Positions 8,507-17,727 of a stretch of DNA of 64,000 nucleotides are shown here, piece after piece. A program made the position numbers and the translations under genes. Source of the stretch: Halomonas litopenaei (GTDB lineage: Bacteria; Pseudomonadota; Gammaproteobacteria; Pseudomonadales; Halomonadaceae); NCBI RefSeq assembly GCF_003045775.1, contig NZ_PXNS01000001.1:930001-994000 (forward strand), read 5' to 3'. Each line of letters opens with the position of its first letter. The stretch's first letter is position 1. A model generated the notes under the pieces. The model saw only the letters and a list, made by a program, of their open reading frames with translations. It made no database searches and was not told the origin of the DNA.

Positions 8507-9235
8507 GTGAGAGTCGCCATGGAAGAGGCACCGCTTGGGGTGCTGTGTCTGGATTCTTCCTTTACCAAGCCGCTTGGTCATCTGCGCAACCCCGACACCT
8601 TTCGCCACCCGATACGCTACGAGGTGCTGCAGGGCATCGATATTCCCCGCCTGCTGCATGCACCCGGGGATGAGCTGGGCGCGCTGCTGGTGGACCGCGC
8701 CAGGCGTCTGGAGCGTGAGGGGGTGTGTGCCATCGCCGGGAGCTGTGGCTTCATGGCGCGCTATCAGGAACGGGTCGCGGCCGCGGTGACGGTGCCGGTG
8801 GTATTGTCCAGCCTGACCCTGCTGCCGTGGCTCGCCAGCGTGCACGGTGGCACAGGACGGATCGGCGTGCTGACCGCAGACTCGGGGGCGCTCAAGCGCG
8901 CCCACTTCGTCGGCGCTGGCTGGCAAGGGCCTCTGCCGGTGGTGCAGGGGCTCGAAGACGGTGATGAGTTTCGTCAGGTGATCCTGGAAGGTCGACGCGA
9001 TGACCTGGATCTCGCCGCCATGGCGCAGGAGCTGGCACAGGCAACCCGAAGACTGAAAGCGCAAGCGCCGCTGGACGCGGTAGTGCTGGAGTGTACCGAC
9101 CTGAGCGCTTTCGTGGAGGTGGTGCGACGGGAGGCGGGCTGCCCGGTCTACGATATTGTGCCGGCACTCGAGCTGATCCTTCGCTCCGCTGCCGGCAGGC
9201 AGCAATCGGCGCCGGACCCGCTCGTCACGGGCTGA
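8507..9235 (+). CDS. Asp/Glu/hydantoin racemase-family protein
   Basis: A 242-residue protein of the Asp/Glu racemase superfamily (PF01177). Two catalytic-type cysteines are present, in IAGSCGFM (C80) and VLECTDL (C196), the usual cofactor-independent two-base arrangement. A GTG start at 8507 is chosen because AGGAG lies seven bases before it; an ATG at 8519 in the same frame is the alternative. The true substrate is unknown: relatives include aspartate racemase, maleate isomerase and hydantoin racemase. It follows the TauE-like gene by 38 bases and ends convergently, overlapping the lysR stop by 11 bases. It may belong to the sulfonate operon or to the amino-acid genes further right. Confidence 0.65.
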   Translation: MRVAMEEAPLGVLCLDSSFTKPLGHLRNPDTFRHPIRYEVLQGIDIPRLLHAPGDELGALLVDRARRLEREGVCAIAGSCGFMARYQERVAAAVTVPVVLSSLTLLPWLASVHGGTGRIGVLTADSGALKRAHFVGAGWQGPLPVVQGLEDGDEFRQVILEGRRDDLDLAAMAQELAQATRRLKAQAPLDAVVLECTDLSAFVEVVRREAGCPVYDIVPALELILRSAAGRQQSAPDPLVTG

Positions 9236-10157
9236 GCGGCGACAGCGCGCGCCGGTGCCAGGTGTCGAGTCCCTTTTCCAGATAGGGCAGAAACCGCTGG
9301 CACTGGCGCGAACTGGTGTGAAAGCGCGAGGTGATCACGGCGATATCGAGGTCGATGGCGGGAACGAAGGGCAGGATCGCTACGGCGCAGTCGCGACGCA
9401 TCAGAAAGCTCCAGGCCGAGACCGGGTCCACCAGGGCATGGCCGATGCCGGCATTGACCAGGCTGATGGCGGAAGGGAACAGGTGGGTTTCGGCGGCGAT
9501 CTGCCAGTCGGCGCCGGCCTGTCTGAGCGCCTGCTTCAACTTGAGTGTGCTCTGGTGGTGCTCGTCCAGGGTCACCAGAGCCTTGCCGTCAAGATCCGCC
9601 GCCTCTACCTGAGCAAGGCCCGCCAGCGGGCTGTGGCGCGGTACCGCCAGGTGCATGCGCAGGGACAGGTGGCGGGCATCGAGGTCGTTAAGGTCATCCT
9701 GGCGTTCGATCACGCCGACATCGAACTGGCCCTCGGCCACCCAGTCCCGGATCTTGCGCGAGCTGAAGGTCTGCAACGACAGCCGGGTATCGGGATAGTC
9801 GGCCAGGTACTCGGCCATGATCCCGGGCATGGCGGTGGGCGAGAGCCCCGGCATGCAGCCCAGGATCAGCTTGCCCGCGCGGCCCTGGCGCAGGCCATCG
9901 GCGAGTTCGTCCAGATGTGACACCGACGCCAGTACCTTGTCGACCCCCTCCATCAGATAGCGGGCCTCGGGGGTCAGCTCGGTGCCGTAGTTGTTGCGGC
10001 GAAACAGCAAGAACCCCACCTCCTGCTCGAGATTGGCGATGGCCGAACTGACCGCCGGCTGGCTGAGCTCCAGACGACGAGCGGCCTTCGACAGGCTGCC
10101 GGTGTGCACAACCTCGCGAAATATCTGGAGCTGGCGAAGCTGGTGACGAACCTTCAT
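9225..10157 (-). CDS. LysR-family transcriptional regulator
   Basis: A 310-residue LysR regulator. The N-terminal winged HTH reads LQIFREVVHTGSLSKAARRL then SQPAVSSAIANLEQEVG, followed by a linker helix and a periplasmic-binding-like effector domain from about residue 90. It diverges from the SSS symporter gene with a 142-base shared region, the classic LysR arrangement, so it most likely controls the symporter and amino-acid dehydrogenase genes. A short TATG-GTTT-CATA inverted repeat (10211-10222) lies in that region but is too small to call an operator confidently. Effector unknown. Confidence 0.85.
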   Translation of the reverse strand: MKVRHQLRQLQIFREVVHTGSLSKAARRLELSQPAVSSAIANLEQEVGFLLFRRNNYGTELTPEARYLMEGVDKVLASVSHLDELADGLRQGRAGKLILGCMPGLSPTAMPGIMAEYLADYPDTRLSLQTFSSRKIRDWVAEGQFDVGVIERQDDLNDLDARHLSLRMHLAVPRHSPLAGLAQVEAADLDGKALVTLDEHHQSTLKLKQALRQAGADWQIAAETHLFPSAISLVNAGIGHALVDPVSAWSFLMRRDCAVAILPFVPAIDLDIAVITSRFHTSSRQCQRFLPYLEKGLDTWHRRALSPLSP

Positions 10158-10299
10158 GGGCGTCCCTCCGGGCGCCCTCAGGAAGTGAGCGAGCGCCTCT
10201 AAATTGTATTTATGGTTTCATAGTTATCTCAAAGTTGTCTTTATGGCAATGGCGGTCGATGCTGACACCACCCCCAACAACCATAACGAGGGTAGTTCC

Positions 10300-11712
10300 A
10301 TGAATCCCATCGACCTCGGCGGTCTGCTTCTGTATTTCGCGATACTGATCTACATCGGCTATCGCAGCGCCAAGAAAGTGTCCGGCAGCGCGGACTTTGC
10401 GGTGGCCGGCAACAAGATCATCTGGCCGGTGCTGTTCGCCACCCTGGCGGCTTCCTTCCTCGGCGGCGGCGCCTCCATGGGGCGTGCCGGCAAGTCCTTC
10501 GACGAAGGCTACGCCTTCATGGTCGCCGCCTCGGCCTTTCCCCTGGCCACGGTACTGGCGGGTCTGTTCATCGCCCCCCGGCTCAAGCGCTACGTCAACG
10601 CCCAGACCGTAGGCGACATCATGGCGCAGCACTTCGGTGCCAGCGCGCGACTGTTCACCGGCATCTTCTCGCTGGTGTTCTGCATCGGCATCCTCGGCGC
10701 CCAGGCCCTGGCGGTAGGCACCGTGTTCCACGCCATCCTCGGTATCGAGGTCTCCACCGGCATCCTGATCGGCATGGCGGTGGTGCTGTTGTATTCCACC
10801 GTGGGTGGCATGTGGGCGGTGATCCAGACCGACGTGGTGCAGTTTCTGATGCTGGCGGTGTTCCTGCCGGTGACCATGCTGATCGGCATCCATGATCTGG
10901 GCGGCCCCCAGGCGCTGGTGGAGCGGTTGCCCGAGGGCCACTTCAGCCTGATGGGCGACTATTCGGTGGGCATGTTCCTGTCGATCTTCATCGCCTTTCT
11001 GCTCGGCGAGACCCTGGTGCCGCCCTACACCCAGCGCGCCCTGTCGGCCCCTGACTCGCGCCACGCCCGCATCGGCTATTCGGTGGCCGGCGGCTTCGGC
11101 TTCCTGTTCTATCTGGTCAGCGCCACCATCGGGCTGGTCGCGCTGGTGCTCTATCCGACCATCTCGCCCGACCAGGCGATGCCGACCCTGATCCGCGACG
11201 CCCTGCCGGTGGGCATCACCGGACTGGTGCTGGCCTCGCTCCTGGCCGTGGTGATGTCCACCGCCGACTCCTACCTCAACTCGGCGGCGGTGATCTTCGT
11301 CGGTGACATCTACAAGCCCTTTATCGAGCCTGACGTCAGCGAGAAGAAGCGGCTGTGGATCGAGCGACTGGTCAACCTGCTGATTGGCCTCGGTGCGGTG
11401 GTCTTCGCCCTCTACGCCACCTCGATCATCGATGCGCTGCTGCTCAGCTACGCGCTGTGGGCGCCGACCATTCTGCTGCCCTTCGTGTTCGCGGTGCTGT
11501 TCGATCTGCGCTGCACCCGCTCGGCGGTCGCCGCCATGCTCGCCGGCGCCCTGGTGACCATCCTGTGGAAGTGGGGGCCCTTCGACCTGCAGGCGGCGAC
11601 CGGTCTGACCGCGCTGATCGCCGGCGTCATCGCCAATGTGCTGGTGTTTGTACTGGTCTACCGGCTGTTCCGCTCGGTCCCCGACGCCCCTGTCGCCGCC
11701 AAGGCTCAGTGA
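10300..11712 (+). CDS. Sodium:solute symporter (SSS family)
   Basis: A 470-residue multi-spanning transporter of the SSS/SLC5 LeuT-fold family. FAVAGNKIIWPVLFATLAASFLG near residue 28 resembles the first core helices, STVGGMWAVIQTDVVQF near residue 166 is a well-conserved SSS segment, and SLLAVVMSTADSYLNSAA near residue 312 matches the sodium-site helix. The start at 10300 (MNPIDLGG) has a GAGGG site; the upstream frame lacks transporter character. A 33-residue membrane peptide follows 11 bases downstream and an FAD amino-acid dehydrogenase after that. Uptake of an amino acid or its derivative is likely but not proved. Confidence 0.85.
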   Translation: MNPIDLGGLLLYFAILIYIGYRSAKKVSGSADFAVAGNKIIWPVLFATLAASFLGGGASMGRAGKSFDEGYAFMVAASAFPLATVLAGLFIAPRLKRYVNAQTVGDIMAQHFGASARLFTGIFSLVFCIGILGAQALAVGTVFHAILGIEVSTGILIGMAVVLLYSTVGGMWAVIQTDVVQFLMLAVFLPVTMLIGIHDLGGPQALVERLPEGHFSLMGDYSVGMFLSIFIAFLLGETLVPPYTQRALSAPDSRHARIGYSVAGGFGFLFYLVSATIGLVALVLYPTISPDQAMPTLIRDALPVGITGLVLASLLAVVMSTADSYLNSAAVIFVGDIYKPFIEPDVSEKKRLWIERLVNLLIGLGAVVFALYATSIIDALLLSYALWAPTILLPFVFAVLFDLRCTRSAVAAMLAGALVTILWKWGPFDLQAATGLTALIAGVIANVLVFVLVYRLFRSVPDAPVAAKAQ

Positions 11713-11723
11713 AGGAGATTCCC

Positions 11724-11825
11724 ATGACTCTGTACGCTCTTGCTCTGTATACCGTCAGTGCCGTCAGCATCCTTACCGCGGTGGGGGTGGGTATCGCCTC
11801 CTGGCGCTTCTACCGCGACAACTGA
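11724..11825 (+). CDS. 33-residue single-span membrane peptide linked to SSS symporter
   Basis: A tiny gene beginning MTLYALALYT and ending RFYRDN, encoding one hydrophobic helix (about residues 3-26) with a short basic tail. It has a textbook ribosome site (GAAGGAGA) at correct spacing and starts 11 bases after the symporter stop, so translation is credible. Small single-span proteins are known next to some SSS symporters and can be required for activity. This may be such an accessory subunit, by position and topology only. Confidence 0.65.
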   Translation: MTLYALALYTVSAVSILTAVGVGIASWRFYRDN

Positions 11826-11900
11826 ACCCACGATATCGCCCACAAGACGCGGCTGGCCCCATAGACGGGCCGGCCGCCCTCGTCCAACAGGAGACAGTGC

Positions 11901-13217
11901 ATGAATACCATCGCCGTCGTGGGTGCCGGCATCGTCGGGCTGGCCGTGGCGCGTTCGCTGGCGGGACGTGGCCACCGGGTACAGCTTTTTGACCCGGGCC
12001 CGCCGGGGGAGGGCACCTCCTTCGGCAACGCCGGCCTGATCGCCAACTACGCCACCTCGCCCATGGCCAGTATCGATACCTTGAGGCAACTGCCTGGAGA
12101 GCTGTGTCGGCGTGACGCCTCGCTGTCGGTTGACCCTCGCTATCTGGCCCGCCTGGCGGGCTTTGGTCCGCGCTTTCTCAAGGCGGCGACGCCGTCGCGT
12201 TTTGCCCGCCACAAGTCGGATCTGGTGGCGCTGATTCAGGATGCGGTCAAGGCTCAGCACGCGTTGCTGGAGTCGCTCGAGGCGCCGGATCTGTACGCCG
12301 ACACCGGCTGTCTGCAACTCGCCCGCCAAGGCGACCCCCTGGCCGCGACCCTGGAGGCGTCGGCCCGTGCCAAGCGGGCCGATGGGGTGGCCTGTGAGGC
12401 GCTTACGGCGCAGGAGGTGCGCGATCTGGAACCCGCGATCCATCCCGCGGATCTCGTCGGCGGCCTGTACTTCCCCGAGACGCGCCACCTCAAGGATTCC
12501 CTGGCGGTGAGCCGAGCCCTGTGGAAGCGACTAGCAGGCGAGGGCGTGGTGCAGCATGGTACCCGCATCAGGGGGCTGGTGCCGCTGGCCGCGGGGGGCT
12601 GGCGCCTGATCTGTGAGAACCGTGAGAACGGCGAGAATGGTGAGCACGGCGAGAACGGCGAGAATGGTGAGAACGGCGAGAATGGCAAGAATGGCAAGCC
12701 CCGTGAGTACCAGGCCGACCAGGTCGTGCTGTGCGCGGGCATCGCCAATGATGCCTTGCTCAAGTCGCTCGGTGTGTCGCTGCCGGTGGTGAGCGAGCGC
12801 GGCTACCATGTGCGGCTTGAAACGCCGCTTTCGCTGTCGCGCCCGGTGGGCTGGCTGGCCCGCCACTTCTATGCCACCCCCATGCATGGCGGCGTTCGCC
12901 TGGCCGGCACCACCGAGTTTACCGCTCCTGACCGCGCCGCCGACGAGCGCCGCTGGGAAAGGCTCAAGGGCTGGGGGGAAGCGCTGTTCGGACGGCCCCT
13001 GAGCCTGGCGGAGCGCTGGATGGGCGTGCGCCACTCGACACCGGACGGCCTGCCGGTGGTAGGGCAGGTAACGGGCAGAAAAGGGCTCTTCGTGGCCTAC
13101 GGCCACGGCCACCTGGGGCTGACCCAGTCCGCCCACACCGGCGAATTGATCGCGGCCATGATCCACGGCGAAGCCCTGCCTGACTACGTCGCCAGCCTGT
13201 CTCCAGCACGGTTTTAG
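11901..13217 (+). CDS. FAD-dependent D-amino-acid dehydrogenase-like oxidoreductase (DadA-like)
   Basis: A 438-residue DAO-superfamily flavoprotein. The N-terminal dinucleotide-binding motif is VVGAGIVGLAVARSLAGRG, with FGNAGLIA following as in DadA-type enzymes. C-terminal motifs include MGVRHSTPDGLPVVG and the FAD-binding GHGHLGLTQSAHTGELIA. Such enzymes oxidatively deaminate D-amino acids or related amines and pass electrons to the respiratory chain. Oddly, residues 239-266 are a low-complexity Glu-Asn-Gly run encoded by a 9-bp tandem repeat inserted in the substrate domain. GGAGA precedes the ATG. It is downstream of the symporter and small peptide, probably in one operon. Confidence 0.8.
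   Translation: MNTIAVVGAGIVGLAVARSLAGRGHRVQLFDPGPPGEGTSFGNAGLIANYATSPMASIDTLRQLPGELCRRDASLSVDPRYLARLAGFGPRFLKAATPSRFARHKSDLVALIQDAVKAQHALLESLEAPDLYADTGCLQLARQGDPLAATLEASARAKRADGVACEALTAQEVRDLEPAIHPADLVGGLYFPETRHLKDSLAVSRALWKRLAGEGVVQHGTRIRGLVPLAAGGWRLICENRENGENGEHGENGENGENGENGKNGKPREYQADQVVLCAGIANDALLKSLGVSLPVVSERGYHVRLETPLSLSRPVGWLARHFYATPMHGGVRLAGTTEFTAPDRAADERRWERLKGWGEALFGRPLSLAERWMGVRHSTPDGLPVVGQVTGRKGLFVAYGHGHLGLTQSAHTGELIAAMIHGEALPDYVASLSPARF
12615..12698 (+). repeat. 9-bp tandem repeat inside the DadA-like gene
   Basis: About nine imperfect copies of GAGAACGGC encode a Glu-Asn-Gly repeat with EHG and KNG variants. The unit is a multiple of three, so copy-number changes would keep the frame. 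Confidence 0.9.
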
Positions 13218-13267
13218 GAAGGGCGATTCTAGACGAGCACTTTGAGATCAGCACTGATAGACGAGCG

Positions 13268-13414
13268 CTAGGCTTAGTCCGAAAAGTCGGCGAGCGAAGG
13301 TTAGACAAGGCAAAAATCGGTGAGACAGCGCAGTTTACGGGGTGTAAATGAGCATGTTGATCCGATTTTTAACGCCGTATTACCGAGCGTAGGCACTTTT
13401 CAGACAAGCCCTAG
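13268..13414. repeat. Long imperfect palindrome between convergent genes
   Basis: The 147-base segment folds on itself. The outer arm at 13268-13287 pairs with 13395-13414. A second arm at 13312-13320 (AAAAATCGG) pairs with 13362-13370 (CCGATTTTT). The apex is CAGTTTAC...GTAAATGA (13331-13350). It lies between the DadA-like gene and cobT and overlaps the cobT stop. Its size and shape suggest an interspersed intergenic element or bidirectional transcription barrier. Confidence 0.7.
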
Positions 13415-15156
13415 TAACGACGCCTCGACAACATCAGCTCTACTACTTCGTCGAGCAGGGCGTTGTCGAGGGTCTGGTCCAGGGCGATGACCCGGTGGCG
13501 GGCGTAGTAGGGGCTCAGGTCCAGGCCGACGCCGAGGCCGATGATATCGATGGGACCAGGGCGACGGCCGTTGCCACCGCCGAAGGTCGCGACCACCGAG
13601 CGCAGATGGCTGTCGAGGTAGTGGCGGTCGTTGGCCAGGTTGGTGGCGCTGTCCGAGGGGCTGCCGTCGGAGATCACCACCAGCAGGCGGCGATTGACGT
13701 CTGCCGCAATCAGGCGCTGGCAGGCCCACTCGACCGCTTCACCGTCTATCCCTTCCTTGTACAGGTCGGCCTTGAGCAGGGCGGCAAAGCGCTTTCGCGC
13801 GCGTCGCCACGGCTGCTGGGCGTCCTTGAAGATCAGATGGCGCGCCTCGTTAAGCCGTCCCGGCGTGGCGGGGCGCCCGGCCTTGAGCCAGTCGCGCTGG
13901 GCTCGGCCGCCGTTCCAGGCGGCGGTGGTGAAGCCCAGCACCTCGCTGTCGACACCGGCCATGTCCAGCGCCCGGGTCAACAGCTCGACCAGCATGGCGA
14001 TGGACTCGCCGTGGGCCTTCATCGAGCCGGAGCAATCGATCAGCAGGGTGACCTGGGCGTCACTGACCGGACGGTAGCGCTCGCGCCGAAAGACGCGCCG
14101 CTCCTGAGGGGAGGAGACGATCTGGGACAGTCGGCGGCCGTCGATGACGCCGCTTTCCTCGCCGTCCTGCCAGCCATCGCGATCGGCCACCGACAGGTGG
14201 CGACGAAACTGGCGGGCCAGACGACGCACATTGACCTTCTGGGCGTGCAGGCGCTCGTCCAGGCGCGCCCGGTACTCTTCCAACTGGGCCTGACGCACCA
14301 GGCTGTCGGCCTCGCGCTCGCTGTCGTAGGCGGTGGTGAAGGCGCGATAACGATGGGCGCCGTCGGCTAGGGTGCGGCTCTGGCCGGTGGCGGCCAGGGG
14401 CACCTCGTCGTCGAGTTCGTCCTCGCTGTCGAGCAGCAGTGCCAGCGCCCGGCGTGGGTCCTTGGCTTCGTCCTCGCGCTCGCCCTGGGGCTCGTAACCT
14501 TCGAGCTGGGCAGCGATCCAGTCGGCGATGTCGCGGGCGTGACGCTGGAATCCTTGCTGGTCGTGGCGCTCGCGCCGCAGTCCCGCCAGGGCGTGGCCCA
14601 GCGCCGGTACGATATTGGCGCGGGTCGCTTCCAGCAAGTCCTCGAATTCCTCGAGCATGGGCGCCGCCATCAGCCGTGAACGGCTGATCTGGATCACGCA
14701 GAACAGCAACAGGCCCAGCGCGCTCTCGGTGAGCTGGGCGTGGTGATAGTCCAGCGACCAGCGCTCGAAGCGTGCCTTCAGGTTGCGCGCCATGCCTGGG
14801 GCAGGCCCGTCCAGCAGGGCCTCGACCCGACACTGCTCGAGCCAGTCGTAGATCAGTCGCGGCTCGGGTTCCTCGGGGCGCAGGCGCTGGTGCAGCCGGT
14901 CGTCGCTGAAGCGCTGGCGCAATGCCAGGGCGTCGCTGACGGCGCGATAGTCGGCGAGTGACAGGCAGTCCTCGGCAAGCTTGAGGTGAGGCGCGCGCAG
15001 GGCCACCCGGGACGCCCCTCGGTAGAGCCTGCGACCGGCGTAGAACCAGTCGTGCTCACCGGTATGGGCGCGCAGCACGGCGGCCTCCAACTCCTCCAGG
15101 TACTGCTGGCGGCGCTGGCGGGCGAGCGCCAGCGCCGCCTCGCCCGCTGCGCTCAT
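13411..15156 (-). CDS. cobT: Cobaltochelatase CobT-type VWA subunit
   Basis: A 581-residue protein with an N-terminal CobT-specific region and a C-terminal von Willebrand A domain (about residues 368-560). The MIDAS signature DCSGS is at 374-378, with [14 protein letters not shown] near 490. An acidic segment rich in Asp and Glu lies in the middle, as in CobT. With CobS it forms the AAA+/VWA motor that drives CobN in ATP-dependent cobalt insertion into hydrogenobyrinate diamide. Its ATG overlaps the cobS stop (ATGA). No cobN or other cobalamin gene is visible here, so an orphan or repurposed chelatase role is possible. Confidence 0.8.
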   Translation of the reverse strand: MSAAGEAALALARQRRQQYLEELEAAVLRAHTGEHDWFYAGRRLYRGASRVALRAPHLKLAEDCLSLADYRAVSDALALRQRFSDDRLHQRLRPEEPEPRLIYDWLEQCRVEALLDGPAPGMARNLKARFERWSLDYHHAQLTESALGLLLFCVIQISRSRLMAAPMLEEFEDLLEATRANIVPALGHALAGLRRERHDQQGFQRHARDIADWIAAQLEGYEPQGEREDEAKDPRRALALLLDSEDELDDEVPLAATGQSRTLADGAHRYRAFTTAYDSEREADSLVRQAQLEEYRARLDERLHAQKVNVRRLARQFRRHLSVADRDGWQDGEESGVIDGRRLSQIVSSPQERRVFRRERYRPVSDAQVTLLIDCSGSMKAHGESIAMLVELLTRALDMAGVDSEVLGFTTAAWNGGRAQRDWLKAGRPATPGRLNEARHLIFKDAQQPWRRARKRFAALLKADLYKEGIDGEAVEWACQRLIAADVNRRLLVVISDGSPSDSATNLANDRHYLDSHLRSVVATFGGGNGRRPGPIDIIGLGVGLDLSPYYARHRVIALDQTLDNALLDEVVELMLSRRRY

Positions 15157-16202
15157 GGCGCCTCCCCGGCGTCTTCTTTTTTGTCCAGTGAATCGCTGGC
15201 CTGTGAATCGTCGTCTGACGACACACTGGCCACGGATTCGCTGAGTTCGGCATCGAAGCAGCGCTGGTAGAACTCGGCGACCAGGGGCCGTTCGTGCTCG
15301 TCGCACTTGTTGAGAAACGATAGCCGGAAGGCCAGCGCCGGGTCGCGGAAGATCTCGCAGTTCTCGGCCCAGGTGATGACGGTACGCGGCGACATCAGCG
15401 TCGACAGGTCGCCGTTGGCGAAGCCCTTACGGGTCAGCTCGGCCACCGCCACCATGGCGTCGATGTGGCGACGGCCACGTTCGTTGTCCTTGCTCGGCAC
15501 CCGGGCGAGCACGATCTTCACTTCCTCGTCGCGGCGCAGGTAGTCGAGCTTGGCGACGATGTTCCAGCGGTCCACCTGGGCGTGGTTGAGCAGTTGGGTG
15601 CCCTGGTAGAGGCCGTCCTGGTTGCCCAGCCCCACGGTATTGGCGGTGGCGAACAGACGAAACATCGGATGCGGGCTGATGACCCGGTTCTGGTCGACCA
15701 GGGTGAACTGGCCGTCGCGCTCCAGAATGCGCTGGATCACGAACATCACGTCGGGACGCCCGGCATCGTACTCGTCGAAGATCAGCGCCACCGGGCGCTG
15801 CAGCGACCAGGGCACGATGCCTTCCTGAAACTCGGTGACCTGGACCCCGTCGCGAATGACGATGGCGTCCTTGCCGACCAGGTCGAGGCGGCTGATATGG
15901 CCGTCCAGGTTGACCCTGACGCAGGGCCAGTTGAGGCGGGCGGCCACCTGCTCGATATGGGTCGACTTGCCGGTGCCATGCAGGCCCTGAACCATCACCC
16001 GGCGATTGCGGGTGAAACCGGCCAGGATCGCCAGGGTCACGTCGGGGTTGAAGCGATAGGCGTCATCGATGGCCGGCACATGGTCGTCGCGCGTCTCGAA
16101 CACCGGGACCTGAAGGTCGGAGTCGATGCCGAAGATTTCCCGGGCGCTGTGCCAACGCTGGGCGGGGAGGGCGTCGTCGAGCAGGGGTGAGGCGTCGGCC
16201 AT
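15153..16202 (-). CDS. cobS: Cobaltochelatase CobS-type AAA+ ATPase
   Basis: A 349-residue AAA+ (MoxR-like) ATPase. The Walker A motif is GLHGTGKST (residues 73-81) and Walker B ends in DEYD (143-146); [18 protein letters not shown] carries sensor-type residues. The N-terminal [15 protein letters not shown] is characteristic of CobS. It partners CobT, whose start codon overlaps its stop. The C-terminus ends in a serine- and aspartate-rich tail of about 25 residues. The start at 16202 is chosen by homology. It diverges from thiO with 213 bases between. Confidence 0.82.
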   Translation of the reverse strand: MADASPLLDDALPAQRWHSAREIFGIDSDLQVPVFETRDDHVPAIDDAYRFNPDVTLAILAGFTRNRRVMVQGLHGTGKSTHIEQVAARLNWPCVRVNLDGHISRLDLVGKDAIVIRDGVQVTEFQEGIVPWSLQRPVALIFDEYDAGRPDVMFVIQRILERDGQFTLVDQNRVISPHPMFRLFATANTVGLGNQDGLYQGTQLLNHAQVDRWNIVAKLDYLRRDEEVKIVLARVPSKDNERGRRHIDAMVAVAELTRKGFANGDLSTLMSPRTVITWAENCEIFRDPALAFRLSFLNKCDEHERPLVAEFYQRCFDAELSESVASVSSDDDSQASDSLDKKEDAGEAP

Positions 16203-16328
16203 GGTCGTCAATCCTGAAACGCGGTGGAAAGGTGTGTCGTTACTATAGACCTGTTTTAAAAAATAACGCAAATTGTATCGAAAAATGAGATTTGATTGAT
16301 CTTGTGTCGCTGCGACGATTGGCCTTTG

Positions 16329-16373
16329 GCGGTGATAACAGCGGTGATAACGGCGGTGGCAGCGGTCGCGACA
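16329..16373. repeat. Degenerate 12-bp tandem repeat in cobS/thiO intergenic region
   Basis: Copies of GCGGTGATAACA run head to tail: two near-perfect 12-mers (16329-16352), a 9-base partial copy and a diverged third. It lies about 130 bases upstream of the cobS start and just before the thiO ribosome site. Confidence 0.6.
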
Positions 16374-16415
16374 GCGGCGCTGAATTGACATGGGCAGACG
16401 AGCGAGGAGGCGAGC

Positions 16416-17606
16416 ATGAGCGATGTAGTGGTGGTAGGCGGCGGGGTCATCGGCCTGATGAGCGCCTGGCAGTTAGCCGAGGCGGGGCTTTCGGTGACCC
16501 TGGTGGAGCGCGGGCGCTGTGCCCGGGAAGCCTCCTGGGCCGGTGGCGGTATCGTCTCGCCACTCTACCCCTGGCGCTACAGCGCCCCGGTGTCGGCGTT
16601 GTCGGCACTATCGGAAGAGGTCTATCCGGGGCTCTGCGATGAACTCAGAGAGACCACCGGCGTCGACCCTCAGTTCAGCCGACACGGGCTTCTGTACCTG
16701 GCGGTGGAAGATGCCGACGCGGCGCGTCGCTGGGCCAGGTGTCAGGCCAAGCCGCTCGAGGACATCGACGCCGATGCCATCCGCCGGATGGAGCCGGCGT
16801 TGGCCGACACCCATTGGGTCCGCCAGGGCCAGGGCGGACTGTGGATGCCGACCCTGGGTAGTCTGCGCAATCCGCGCCTGGGCCGTGCCCTGCGTGCGCG
16901 GCTCGAGCGGCATCCGGGGGTCGAGCTGCGCGAGGGCTGTGAGGTGACCGGCTTCAAGGCCGTGGCCGGGCAGATCCAGGGCGTCGACACCGCCGCCGGC
17001 GTGCTCACCGCGTCCAGGGTGCTGGTATGCGGCGGCGCCTGGAGCGGTGCCCTGCTCAAGCACCTCGGGGTCGGCATGGCGGTGGCACCGGTCAAGGGCC
17101 AGATGATGGTGTTGCGACCGGCTCCCGGCACGCCGCGGCCGCTGTCGCGGGTGGTGCTGGCCGATGGACGCTACCTGATTCCACGGCGTGATGGCCGCAT
17201 CCTGGTGGGGTCCACCCTTGAGCATCAAGGCTTCGACAAGCGCACCACCAGCGAGGCCCGGGTGTCGCTGTATCGCAGTGCCGTGCGCCTGCTGCCGGCG
17301 CTCGCCCGGGCGTCGATCGAGCACCACTGGGCGGGTCTGCGTCCGGGCTCCCCCGGGGGGATACCCTTTATCGGTGAGGTGCCGGGATGTCGTGGCCTCC
17401 ACGTCAATGCCGGTCACTTTCGCAACGGCCTGGTGCTGGCGCCGGCGGCGGCGCGGCTGGGCGTCGAGCTGATGCTGGGGCGCACCCCTTGCGTGGATCC
17501 GGCTCCCTATCGCATCCAGCGCGAAGAGCCGGCGGGCCCTGTCTCTACCCCTGGCTCGATGTCCGTGGCGGGGCTGGCCCAATCGACGGCGGGCAACTGG
17601 TGCTAA
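16416..17606 (+). CDS. thiO: Glycine oxidase ThiO-like FAD oxidoreductase
   Basis: A 396-residue DAO-family flavoprotein beginning [21 protein letters not shown], with the ThiO-typical [21 protein letters not shown] following. Near the C-terminus, [19 protein letters not shown] and [16 protein letters not shown] match the family's substrate and FAD regions. ThiO oxidises glycine to iminoglycine for thiazole synthesis in the thiamin pathway. CGAGGAGGCGAGC precedes the ATG. It is not beside thiG or thiS here, and a general secondary-amine oxidase role is possible. The C-terminal 25 residues look non-conserved. Confidence 0.75.
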   Translation: MSDVVVVGGGVIGLMSAWQLAEAGLSVTLVERGRCAREASWAGGGIVSPLYPWRYSAPVSALSALSEEVYPGLCDELRETTGVDPQFSRHGLLYLAVEDADAARRWARCQAKPLEDIDADAIRRMEPALADTHWVRQGQGGLWMPTLGSLRNPRLGRALRARLERHPGVELREGCEVTGFKAVAGQIQGVDTAAGVLTASRVLVCGGAWSGALLKHLGVGMAVAPVKGQMMVLRPAPGTPRPLSRVVLADGRYLIPRRDGRILVGSTLEHQGFDKRTTSEARVSLYRSAVRLLPALARASIEHHWAGLRPGSPGGIPFIGEVPGCRGLHVNAGHFRNGLVLAPAAARLGVELMLGRTPCVDPAPYRIQREEPAGPVSTPGSMSVAGLAQSTAGNWC

Positions 17607-17727
17607 GTGGCAGACGACCGGCCCCTATAGGCTCAAGGTGAGTCGAGGCGCGCTGCGCCTCGCCACCACTTTGCTGACACAGCGTGAGCGACACCCACCC
17701 GCGCTGCCAATAACAAGGAGTCTCACC

